Below, piece after piece: positions 1-5,675 of a DNA stretch of 5,689 nt; the first letter of the stretch is position 1; each line of letters begins with the position of its first letter. Origin of the DNA: an uncultured Lachnospiraceae bacterium. GTDB taxonomy: Bacteria; Bacillota; Clostridia; Lachnospirales; Lachnospiraceae. The translations under genes were made by a program, and so were the position numbers. The notes under the pieces are model-generated. The model made no database searches. It was not told the DNA's origin and saw only the letters and a program-made list of their open reading frames with translations. Location: assembly GCA_902797015.1 (NCBI GenBank), contig CADBRG010000230.1, positions 1 to 5,689 of the forward strand. The letters run 5' to 3'.

Positions 1-63
1 AATATCCTGGCAGGGAAATTCCTGAACGCGTATCTGAATGAAAGCGAGAGCGGCACCTCCTGA
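1..63 (+). CDS. 3' end of an upstream gene (partial, product unknown)
   Basis: Frame 1 is open from the window edge to a TGA at 61-63 and encodes about 20 C-terminal residues (ending LNESESGTS). The other two plus frames hit stops early (within about 40 bases). Codons such as CTG, AAC, GCG and GAA resemble those of the other genes here. The last codons form the left arm of the terminator at 49-83, and the stop codon sits in its loop, a common way for a Firmicutes gene to end. The tail is too short to assign a family. A chance open frame remains possible. Confidence 0.45.
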   Translation, partial: NILAGKFLNAYLNESESGTS

Positions 64-83
64 ACGGTGCCGCTTTTCTTTTT
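49..83 (+). terminator. Intrinsic terminator of the upstream gene
   Basis: A perfect 9-bp GC-rich stem (AGCGGCACC at 49-57 with GGTGCCGCT at 66-74) encloses an 8-base loop and is followed by a T-rich run (74-83, TTTTCTTTTT). The upstream stop codon (61-63) lies inside the loop. The sequence closely resembles the terminator at the far end of the window. Confidence 0.88.
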
Positions 84-299
84 ACATTTTCCATAGTGTC
101 ACTGCCACATTCCGCAAATAGGTTTGCACGAACATACTATGTTGTTTTTCCTGATCTTCTTGTCGTATCAAAAATGTGCAAACTGAATCTTACAGAGAAA
201 ACACTAACATTTGATACTCTGCTAATACAGGATGCACATGAGCATTCGTGTAATGCGGAGCAGCAGTATTTCTTAGCAGCATCACGGATTGATAGTTCA
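84..299. other. AT-rich leader/intergenic stretch without a clear gene
   Basis: This stretch separates the upstream terminator from the first convincing start codon of the next gene. The plus frame stays open through it (GTG at 96, ATG at 174), but neither start has a Shine-Dalgarno sequence, and the codons are poorer (AGG, CTA, ATA) than downstream. It holds a 13-base near-palindrome, AACATACTATGTT (131-143), and an 8-bp inverted repeat (GTTTGCAC 122-129 with GTGCAAAC 176-183). No well-matched -35/-10 pair was found. It probably contains the promoter of the following gene, but this is inferred from position only. Confidence 0.4.
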
Positions 300-1316
300 A
301 TGAATATTAGTTATTTGGATGAAACAAACTTTGAATCAACAATCAGGGACTATGAATTTACCAAACGGGCAAAGCATCAGATCCAGCGCATCGTGGATTC
401 CGATGATTTCCAGGACATGGACTCTGAAGCGATTTTTCGATATCTGTATGGATCTATGCAGATTGTTTCTTTTAAGGACTATCTGAGGCGGTACATCTAT
501 GAAAAGTTGGGGATCGATGAGCCGTTTTCCGCAGTCAGGGATGAAGACTACCGAGAGATAATTGCCTACTCATTTGATGAAAATGCTGCACCTCATTCTT
601 TTGAACCGAATACAACCCGGTTCTCGATGACTATCAAAGGATGGCTCTCACATGAAAGCGTGAGAAGAGATTCCGTATTTCTTCTGGGCTTCGGTCTTCG
701 CATGACGGATGATGATGTCTCCATGTTTCTGACGAAGGTATTAAAGGATGAAGATTTTAATTTCTCTGATCCCCGTGAAACTGCGTTTTGGTATTGCTAT
801 CACACGCAAAGCAGTTATTCGGAAGCAGTTGCGCTAATGAAAGACGCTAAAAGAGCAGAATCAGACATTAACGCTGCACCTGTTTCTGTGAAAAGTATCG
901 CAGATGCTCTTAACGCTTGTTTAAATGAGCGCAAATATATGCTACAATATCTAACGTTGCTAATACACAGCGACGCTGTGTATACGCGTGAGAAACTTGC
1001 TTATATGCACTTCATGCAGCTTGTTGAAGACGCAAAGAAAGAAGTCGCAGCGATGTATAATAGCGACTGGTTTGATTCAGGCACAGAAAGGTGTTTCGCA
1101 GCTTCCGATATCAGTTCATCGGATCTTGAAAAAGTGATATGCAGTGGGATTCCTCTCACAAAAAGCGGAAATCTGCAAAAGGCATCTTCATCTCTGCTCA
1201 ACAAGCAATTCCGCAGTTTCCGTCTCAGCAGGCAGAGAATCGATTATATTACAAAACGCCTTCAGGCAGTCGACCGCTACGACCTTACCAGGGGTAAGAC
1301 TTCATATGCCATATAG
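300..1316 (+). CDS. Conserved-type hypothetical protein, possibly C-terminally truncated
   Basis: The ORF encodes a soluble-looking 338-aa protein with no signal peptide or membrane segment. From memory only, it resembles an unnamed family in Lachnospiraceae marked by segments like FTKRAKHQIQRIV (residues 19-31), SFKDYLRRYIYEKLG (57-71), WLSHESVRRDSVFLLGFGLRM (about 115-135), FLTKVL (143-148) and WYCY (164-167). No function is assigned. I chose ATG 300 because the family-like sequence begins just after it (NFESTIRDYEF). The same frame is open back to ATG 174 (380 aa) and GTG 96 (406 aa), and none of the three starts has a good ribosome binding site. The C-terminus ends abruptly after VDRYDLTRGKTSYAI; in the related proteins I remember, the chain continues past a VDRxDL motif, so truncation or a frameshift near 1290-1300 is possible. 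No terminator separates it from the large secreted protein gene 108 bases downstream, so co-transcription is plausible. Codon use is more AT-rich than in that gene. Confidence 0.65.
   Translation: MNISYLDETNFESTIRDYEFTKRAKHQIQRIVDSDDFQDMDSEAIFRYLYGSMQIVSFKDYLRRYIYEKLGIDEPFSAVRDEDYREIIAYSFDENAAPHSFEPNTTRFSMTIKGWLSHESVRRDSVFLLGFGLRMTDDDVSMFLTKVLKDEDFNFSDPRETAFWYCYHTQSSYSEAVALMKDAKRAESDINAAPVSVKSIADALNACLNERKYMLQYLTLLIHSDAVYTREKLAYMHFMQLVEDAKKEVAAMYNSDWFDSGTERCFAASDISSSDLEKVICSGIPLTKSGNLQKASSSLLNKQFRSFRLSRQRIDYITKRLQAVDRYDLTRGKTSYAI
963..983. repeat. 21-bp near-perfect palindrome inside the hypothetical gene
   Basis: ATACACAGCG (963-972) and CGCTGTGTAT (974-983) are exact reverse complements around a single central A. 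The palindrome lies inside the coding frame (IHSDAVY). No T-run follows, so it is not a terminator. It may be chance, or a DNA-binding or cruciform site. Confidence 0.6.
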
Positions 1317-1424
1317 AAATACAGCAAGGTAATCTCAACCTTACAGAAGCATTTCTGCAGGCTGATAAACTGTCATCATCAGACAACAAATCCGGTCTGC
1401 CAAAAAACTACGGAGGTAAGAGAG
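1317..1424 (+). promoter_or_regulatory. Short intergenic leader with strong ribosome binding site
   Basis: This gap ends in GGAGGT at 1412-1417, seven bases before ATG 1425, which fixes the start of the secreted protein. Two small hairpins occur in tandem (AAGGT 1326-1330 with ACCTT 1338-1342; CAGAA 1344-1348 with TTCTG 1353-1357). Neither has a T-run, so termination is unlikely. No convincing promoter was seen. Confidence 0.6.
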
Positions 1425-4400
1425 ATGAAAAAACGGCTTTGTTCACTAGCTTCTGTCCTTTTTCTTATACTTAGTCAGCTGGGCGGAACACTATATGCAG
1501 ATGAGATTGCAGCACAGTCTGAATCGCTTATTACATCTGAAGAAATACCCGCTGAAGACAGCATAGATGAGATTGATCCGGACTATACGGAGGAATGTCT
1601 CCCTGTTTCCGATTCTGAAGAAACAGAGTTCTTTGAAGAGACCGATTCCGGTGACATCATTATTGCAGAGAGCGATGCCCCGGAAGATTTTGAAGTCATT
1701 CCGGACGGCATTGTGACGGAAACGGAACCGGCAGAAACCATACCGGCAGAAACAGAACCGGAGGAATTTACCGTTGTTTCTGAAGATTTTGAAGAGGACA
1801 ACCTGCTTGCTTCAGATGCCGGGATATCCGTCAATGCGGAGGAAGTGACACTTTATTATCTCAGCGGATATTATCCGGATTATATCTCTTCTATCCCGGA
1901 AGAATTCCCTACCTCTTTTCAGATCGCAGTATCCGGGACCGACAAAACACCGACTTTTGTGCGATCCTCCGGGGATGTTGAAGTTGATGAGAACGGTCTG
2001 ATCACATTTGCGGATGACTGCAGGTATCAGGATTCTCCGGGGAAAGTAAAAGTTAAGATCGACGGAGAGACTATTGCAGTCATTACAGTCAATCCGGTCT
2101 GTTATGAACAGTACTGTGCCGAACAGATCGTAAATTCAGATATCGAAAGGCTTGAGATCAAAAACCTCGACACTGATTATGACAAGGTCATGGCGATCTG
2201 TGAGTATATCACAACAACATATAACTACAGCCCAAAAAGCGCCAGCATGACCGGTGAAGTCCTTACAGGAGGGGCCGACTGCTGGGGGAATTGCGACCTG
2301 GTCTGGTATATGTGCGATCAGTGCGGCATTCCCGCATATACCCGAAACGCGAATTTCGTGGCCGGCGCAGGAAGCGGTCATCAGAATAACATTGTAAAGA
2401 TCGGCGAAGATTACTATATTGTTGATTGCGGATATACAGGCAATGCGCCGCGCCACTACGACTTCTATAAAGTTTCCAATGATTATGAGTACGCATGGAA
2501 TAACGACGATACGATCCGCCTGGAAAGCAGCATGCAGTTTGATTCGGATGTGATCACGATCCCTGCGCAGATCGATGGACACAAAGTCTCTTCCATCCGG
2601 GATGGGATGCTGCAGGAGCGAAGCTACAGTGAGTTCCTGGTAGAAGAAGGAAGCGAATATTTTTCCTCCCGGAACGGTGCACTGTGCTCCGCCGATGGAA
2701 AGACGCTGATCGCCTGTCCGAGAAAAATGTCCGGAAGTTATACGATCCCGGACGGGGTTGAGACAATCGGCAAAAATGCTTTCAGGTTTTGTGAAGACAT
2801 AACGCAGATCACGATGCCTGACAGTGTGACTTCAATCGAAGAGGATGCTTTTACCTGGTGCAAAAACCTGTCAGAAGTGAGATGGTCCGCCTCTTTGGTG
2901 AACATAGGCGAGGATGCTTTCAGCGCATGCGGAAGCCTTAAAAATGTCATTTTTCCGGAATCACTCCAAACGATCGGCCCTTCTGCCTTCAGCGCCAGCT
3001 CGCCTTCGTATGTTTATATCCCATCCGGTGTTGCTTCCATCGGGGCAGATGCGTTTTTTAGTGTGTCGTTCATGGTGGTAAAAGCACAGAATCCGGAACT
3101 TGGACAAAGAGCGCTCAGTCAATGCAGAATCTTCTGCTATCCGGGATGCACCGTCGATACAGCCTGTGGAGGAGAGCACTTTGACATTGGCCTTCTTGAT
3201 GACAACAACCGGCTGGTTCTCCGGAAGGACTTCTTTACGGTAGACCTGTCTGACAAAACGTACAACGGATATGAGCAGACTCCTTCCGTGAAGAACACTG
3301 AGGAGTATCAGTTTCTGAAAGTCTATGACTGGACCTGGTCTGAAGAAGAGGATCGCTATGTATATGGCCTCAAAAGAGATAATTATGACATCACTTATCA
3401 GAATAATGTAAATGCCGGAACCGCAACCATACTGATCAACGGGAAAAACTGGTGCAGCGGTACACTCTCCTATACTTTTAAGATCAATCCGAAAGAGCTG
3501 TTCTCATCCGAGTATTATGGATACCGGATGCAATTTAAGGATACCGGTTATCGGTCGGCCACATACGATTATACCGGGGAAGAGATCCGGCCGGAAATCG
3601 ATATTTATAAATATGGAGAAGTTACGACGGATTATATAAACGGACGGGATTATACCCTGACCTATTCCAATAATATCAATATCGGCAGCAAAACCGGGAC
3701 CGTCACGCTAAACGGCATCGGCAATTATTCGGGGACCGACACGATCTGCTTTACGATCAGAGGACAGCTTCCCGAACCAAACCCGATCGGTGACCAAACG
3801 TATAACGGAAGCTCTGTAACTCCTGCAGTAGTCATTCCGGGGCTGACAGAGAATACCGACTACTTCACCTCATACAATGATTGTGATCGTCCCGGCCGGG
3901 CATCCGTAGACATCATCGGACTTGGGTGTTATGAAGGCAGCCGTACGCTGTATTACTCAATTTACGGGGAACTGCCGCCTTTCTATTATGCGATATCGGA
4001 TCAGGTATATACCGGATCAGAGATCAGGCCGTATGTCTACATTCCCAGGGCAACGGAGGGAACCGATTATACCCTGTCTTATTCTGACAATATCGAAGTA
4101 GGCACAGCGACCGTGACCGCAACCGGGATCGGGTATTATACGGGGACGCAGACCGCGACCTTTACAATTAAAGCCCCGAATACAGGCTCCGGTTCAGGTT
4201 CGGGATCAGGTTCAGGTTCGGGATCATATACTTGGAGCGGCTCCGCGCCTTCTTATCATGGCGGCTCCTGGGATGACGATGATGAAGAATTTGATGAGTA
4301 CAGTAATCCGACGATCCGGCTGAATGCTTACTCAATTCCCCTCAAGGTTGGCCAGTCCACCAATCTGATACAAGTATCAGGGCTCAAAAAGGGAGACTCT

Positions 4401-4793
4401 GTCTGGTACTGGTCATCCAGCAACAGAAAGATCGCAGCCGTTAATCAAAATGGCGTGATCAAGGCCGGAAAAAAACGGGGCACTGCCTATATTACGGTAT
4501 GGACAGAGTATGGGGCATATGCCACGGTAAAGGTTGCTGTACAGAAAAAGAAGGTTACCGCAAAGAAAATATCCGTAGTCAGATCCGTTACCCTGAAGAA
4601 GGGGGAGAAGTATTCCCTGAACGCTTCCGTTACACCGATCACGACCACAGACAAGATCAAGTATTCTTCTTCGAAGAAGAAAACCGCCACCGTTTCCGGC
4701 AAAGGCATAATCACGGCAAAAAACAAAGGCAAGACTACCATAACGGTCAGATGCGGCAAAAAGAAAGTCAAGGTCAAAGTGCGGGTAAAATAG
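1425..4793 (+). CDS. Secreted transglutaminase-like / LRR / Ig-like multidomain surface protein
   Basis: A 1122-aa exported protein with a perfect GGAGGT site before its ATG. Residues 1-25 are a signal peptide (KKR n-region, hydrophobic core, likely cleavage after LYA). Residues 26-130 form an acidic, Glu/Ser/Thr/Pro-rich linker. Residues 132-224 look like a Big_2-type Ig domain (VDENGLITF signature). Residues about 250-350 are a transglutaminase-like cysteine-protease fold with a probable triad C286 (GADCWGNC), H319 (GSGHQNN) and D334 (YYIVDCGY); C290, C297, C300 and C335 lie close by. Residues about 375-580 carry BspA-type LRR_5 repeats (IPDGVETIGKNAF pattern). Residues about 607-918 hold four YDG/MBG-like repeats, 920-934 a Gly-Ser linker, 950-958 an acidic patch, and 962-1122 two Big_2-like domains ending in a very Lys-rich tail. 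No LPXTG motif, C-terminal membrane helix, SLH, choline-binding or dockerin module is visible, so the mode of surface retention is unknown. Such proteins are thought to act in adhesion or in processing of peptides or cell-wall proteins. Cross-linking versus proteolysis cannot be decided from sequence. Confidence 0.93.
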   Translation: MKKRLCSLASVLFLILSQLGGTLYADEIAAQSESLITSEEIPAEDSIDEIDPDYTEECLPVSDSEETEFFEETDSGDIIIAESDAPEDFEVIPDGIVTETEPAETIPAETEPEEFTVVSEDFEEDNLLASDAGISVNAEEVTLYYLSGYYPDYISSIPEEFPTSFQIAVSGTDKTPTFVRSSGDVEVDENGLITFADDCRYQDSPGKVKVKIDGETIAVITVNPVCYEQYCAEQIVNSDIERLEIKNLDTDYDKVMAICEYITTTYNYSPKSASMTGEVLTGGADCWGNCDLVWYMCDQCGIPAYTRNANFVAGAGSGHQNNIVKIGEDYYIVDCGYTGNAPRHYDFYKVSNDYEYAWNNDDTIRLESSMQFDSDVITIPAQIDGHKVSSIRDGMLQERSYSEFLVEEGSEYFSSRNGALCSADGKTLIACPRKMSGSYTIPDGVETIGKNAFRFCEDITQITMPDSVTSIEEDAFTWCKNLSEVRWSASLVNIGEDAFSACGSLKNVIFPESLQTIGPSAFSASSPSYVYIPSGVASIGADAFFSVSFMVVKAQNPELGQRALSQCRIFCYPGCTVDTACGGEHFDIGLLDDNNRLVLRKDFFTVDLSDKTYNGYEQTPSVKNTEEYQFLKVYDWTWSEEEDRYVYGLKRDNYDITYQNNVNAGTATILINGKNWCSGTLSYTFKINPKELFSSEYYGYRMQFKDTGYRSATYDYTGEEIRPEIDIYKYGEVTTDYINGRDYTLTYSNNINIGSKTGTVTLNGIGNYSGTDTICFTIRGQLPEPNPIGDQTYNGSSVTPAVVIPGLTENTDYFTSYNDCDRPGRASVDIIGLGCYEGSRTLYYSIYGELPPFYYAISDQVYTGSEIRPYVYIPRATEGTDYTLSYSDNIEVGTATVTATGIGYYTGTQTATFTIKAPNTGSGSGSGSGSGSGSYTWSGSAPSYHGGSWDDDDEEFDEYSNPTIRLNAYSIPLKVGQSTNLIQVSGLKKGDSVWYWSSSNRKIAAVNQNGVIKAGKKRGTAYITVWTEYGAYATVKVAVQKKKVTAKKISVVRSVTLKKGEKYSLNASVTPITTTDKIKYSSSKKKTATVSGKGIITAKNKGKTTITVRCGKKKVKVKVRVK
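2175..2474 (+). other. Transglutaminase-like catalytic domain (within the secreted protein)
   Basis: Residues about 251-350 match the transglutaminase-like superfamily: a helical YDKVMAICEYITTTYNY segment, the nucleophile motif GGADCWGNC (Cys codon at 2280-2282), GIPAYTRNANF, the His motif GSGHQNNIV, then DYYIVDCGY with the Asp. Order and spacing of Cys, His and Asp are those expected for an active enzyme. The CWGNC and MCDQC cysteine pairs could form disulfides outside the cell or bind a metal; this is inference. Confidence 0.85.
2736..3059 (+). repeat. BspA-like leucine-rich repeats (LRR_5 type)
   Basis: Four clear units of about 23 residues each carry the pattern (I/M/P)PxxVxxIGxxAFxxCxxL (residues about 438-545). 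Examples are IPDGVETIGKNAF, MPDSVTSIEEDAF, FPESLQTIGPSAF and IPSGVASIGADAF, with one divergent unit (SASLVNIGEDAF). A degenerate unit precedes them (IPAQIDGHKVSSIRDGML), followed by an insert of the NGALCSADGKTLIACP type typical of BspA proteins. These repeats usually mediate protein or surface binding. Confidence 0.85.
3243..4178 (+). repeat. Four YDG/MBG-like beta-sandwich repeats
   Basis: Residues about 607-690, 714-783, 788-852 and 857-918 repeat the pattern TYxGxxxxPxV ... DYTLTYSNNxxxGTATVTxxGxGxYxGTxTxTFTI. Key strings are KTYNGYEQTPSV, YDYTGEEIRPEI, QTYNGSSVTPAV and QVYTGSEIRPYV at unit starts, and YTFKI, CFTIR, YYSIY and TFTIK at unit ends. The first unit carries an acidic/aromatic insertion, and the third has lost the SNN turn (SYNDCDRPG). 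They are probably stalk-like spacers, as is common in Clostridia surface proteins. Confidence 0.85.
4191..4226 (+). repeat. Tandem 18-bp duplication coding the Gly-Ser linker
   Basis: GGTTCAGGTTCGGGATCA occurs twice in perfect tandem (4191-4208 and 4209-4226), preceded by a related GGCTCC. It encodes the (GS)n linker between the YDG/MBG-like repeats and the C-terminal Ig domains. Exact identity including third codon positions points to recent duplication by slippage, and the unit (18 bp) keeps the frame. Confidence 0.95.
4308..4790 (+). other. Two C-terminal Big_2-like Ig domains, Lys-rich
   Basis: Residues about 962-1040 (LKVGQSTNLIQVSG ... WSSSNRKIAAVNQNGVIKAGKKRGTAYITV) and 1042-1122 (LKKGEKYSLNASVTP ... 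YSSSKKKTATVSGKGIITAKNKGKTTITV) each show the Big_2 pattern: a W/YSSS-x-K-x-A-V core, G(V/I)I turn and GxxxITV end strand. The second is strongly basic and ends the protein. Confidence 0.85.
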
Positions 4794-4820
4794 CTGCGTA
4801 CTGGAAATGGCTATACCTAC

Positions 4821-4861
4821 GAAAAGAAAAGCGACATCTAAACGGTGCCGCTTTTCTTTTC
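4821..4861. terminator. Bidirectional intrinsic terminator between convergent genes
   Basis: A 13-bp uninterrupted stem pairs GAAAAGAAAAGCG (4821-4833) with CGCTTTTCTTTTC (4849-4861). It continues past one A-C mismatch for four more pairs (one of them T-G) and closes on a 5-base loop (TAAAC, 4839-4843). A-rich and T-rich arms give a T-run on both strands, so it can end both the plus-strand secreted-protein transcript and the minus-strand HTH-HD transcript. It overlaps the stop codon of the latter (4860-4862). Confidence 0.88.
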
Positions 4862-5675
4862 ACATCAACCGCTTATAGATGTCGAGCATGCTCTCAATCT
4901 GGTACTTTAAAAGCCACGCCGCACTGTTATACTCCGGTGCTGCCTTGATCACACTCAAGAGTGCGGGATAGTACTCATCGGTTTCCCTGATCATCCGGTA
5001 GATCCTGTCCCTGCTCAGTCCCCAGGACATAGTCGTGAGATTGTTGCACCTGTCGAGACATTTGACGAGAGCCGCCTTCGGATTCCCCGCGATCCTGTCG
5101 TAATACGCCCGCATGTCCTTATCGCGATCCTTCTCCGTTGTCTCAGGCTTGGTGAGAAGCTTTACAATTTCTTTTGTCTCATCATTTACCGGAAGATCCT
5201 CCGGCCTTTTCCCGCAATCCTCAACAACATCATGGAGCATGCAGGCTGCCACTACCTCATCTTCCGTTATATCCATTGAGAGAGCATGACAGGCTAGATT
5301 GAGCGGATGGTAGATATATGGTACCGCAGACCGTTTGCGTTTCTGCCCTTCATGCGCCTTTACCGCATAGTCGACCGCTTTGAGCGTATTGTACAGTTTG
5401 AAGTTCTTTGCGGTAGTCTTCACATATGTTTTCATATGTTCCCAGTTGTAGATCGTATCCCTGGTCTTGAAAACTTTGCGCTTTTCCTCAACTATCGCGG
5501 ACACGGAAACATCCAGAAACTCCGCAAGCCGGATCAGCTTATCTGTTTCCGGTTTATACTCATCACGTTCCCAAGAGGAGACAGCCTGGAAACTGACCCC
5601 GAGCGCTTCGGCAAGCTGCTCTTGTGTAAGTTTCCTCTCTTCCCTGAGGCTCTTAATGTTCGTACCTATGCTCAT
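4860..5675 (-). CDS. XRE-type HTH protein fused to SpoT/Mesh1-like HD phosphohydrolase
   Basis: A 271-aa cytoplasmic protein. Residues 7-61 are an XRE/HTH_3 DNA-binding domain (LREERKLTQEQLAEALGVS, then FQAVSSWERDEYKPETDKL). After a charged linker (62-95), residues about 96-260 form an HD_4-type domain like the hydrolase part of SpoT and the stand-alone hydrolase Mesh1. Visible motifs are KAHEGQKRK (106-114), YIYHP with H123, LHDVVED with H148/D149 and E152/D153, and KCLDRCNNL with D208 and N212. These line up with the metal-binding and catalytic residues of (p)ppGpp hydrolases, so an active Mn-dependent (p)ppGpp or related pyrophosphohydrolase is likely. No synthetase (RelA_SpoT), TGS or ACT domain is present. 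The start is supported by GGAGGG (complement of 5681-5686) five bases upstream. The gene converges on the secreted-protein gene and shares its terminator, so it is a separate unit. The HTH may autoregulate or target other promoters. The exact substrate is unknown; related HD_4 enzymes can act on other nucleotides. Confidence 0.92.
   Translation of the reverse strand: MSIGTNIKSLREERKLTQEQLAEALGVSFQAVSSWERDEYKPETDKLIRLAEFLDVSVSAIVEEKRKVFKTRDTIYNWEHMKTYVKTTAKNFKLYNTLKAVDYAVKAHEGQKRKRSAVPYIYHPLNLACHALSMDITEDEVVAACMLHDVVEDCGKRPEDLPVNDETKEIVKLLTKPETTEKDRDKDMRAYYDRIAGNPKAALVKCLDRCNNLTTMSWGLSRDRIYRMIRETDEYYPALLSVIKAAPEYNSAAWLLKYQIESMLDIYKRLM

Noticed and set aside
190..218. Possible promoter TTACAG-17-GATACT
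   Set aside because: The matches to -35 and -10 consensus are too weak to support a call.
1144..1332. Plus ORF of 62 aa overlapping the end of the unknown gene
   Set aside because: Out of frame with the family-like sequence, no ribosome binding site, no recognisable product.
1326..1357. Two small hairpins between the unknown gene and the secreted-protein gene as a terminator
   Set aside because: Stems are only 5 bp and no T-run follows.
1583..1834. Minus-strand Ser/Val-rich ORF of 83 aa
   Set aside because: It is the complement of the repetitive acidic Glu/Thr/Pro linker of the secreted protein; low complexity explains it and no ribosome binding site was recognised.
2136..2582. Minus-strand ORF of 148 aa
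   Set aside because: It lies wholly antisense to the transglutaminase domain, which has clear motifs in the plus frame; no recognisable family.
4487..4948. Plus ORF of 149 aa and minus ORF of 96 aa over the C-terminal Ig domains
   Set aside because: Both are shadows of the Lys-rich coding region. The plus one also runs through the terminator and into the antisense of the HTH-HD gene.
4860..5675. Full RelA/SpoT or toxSAS synthetase
   Set aside because: The protein ends after the HD domain; no RelA_SpoT synthetase, TGS or ACT motifs are present, and no synthetase gene is visible in the window.
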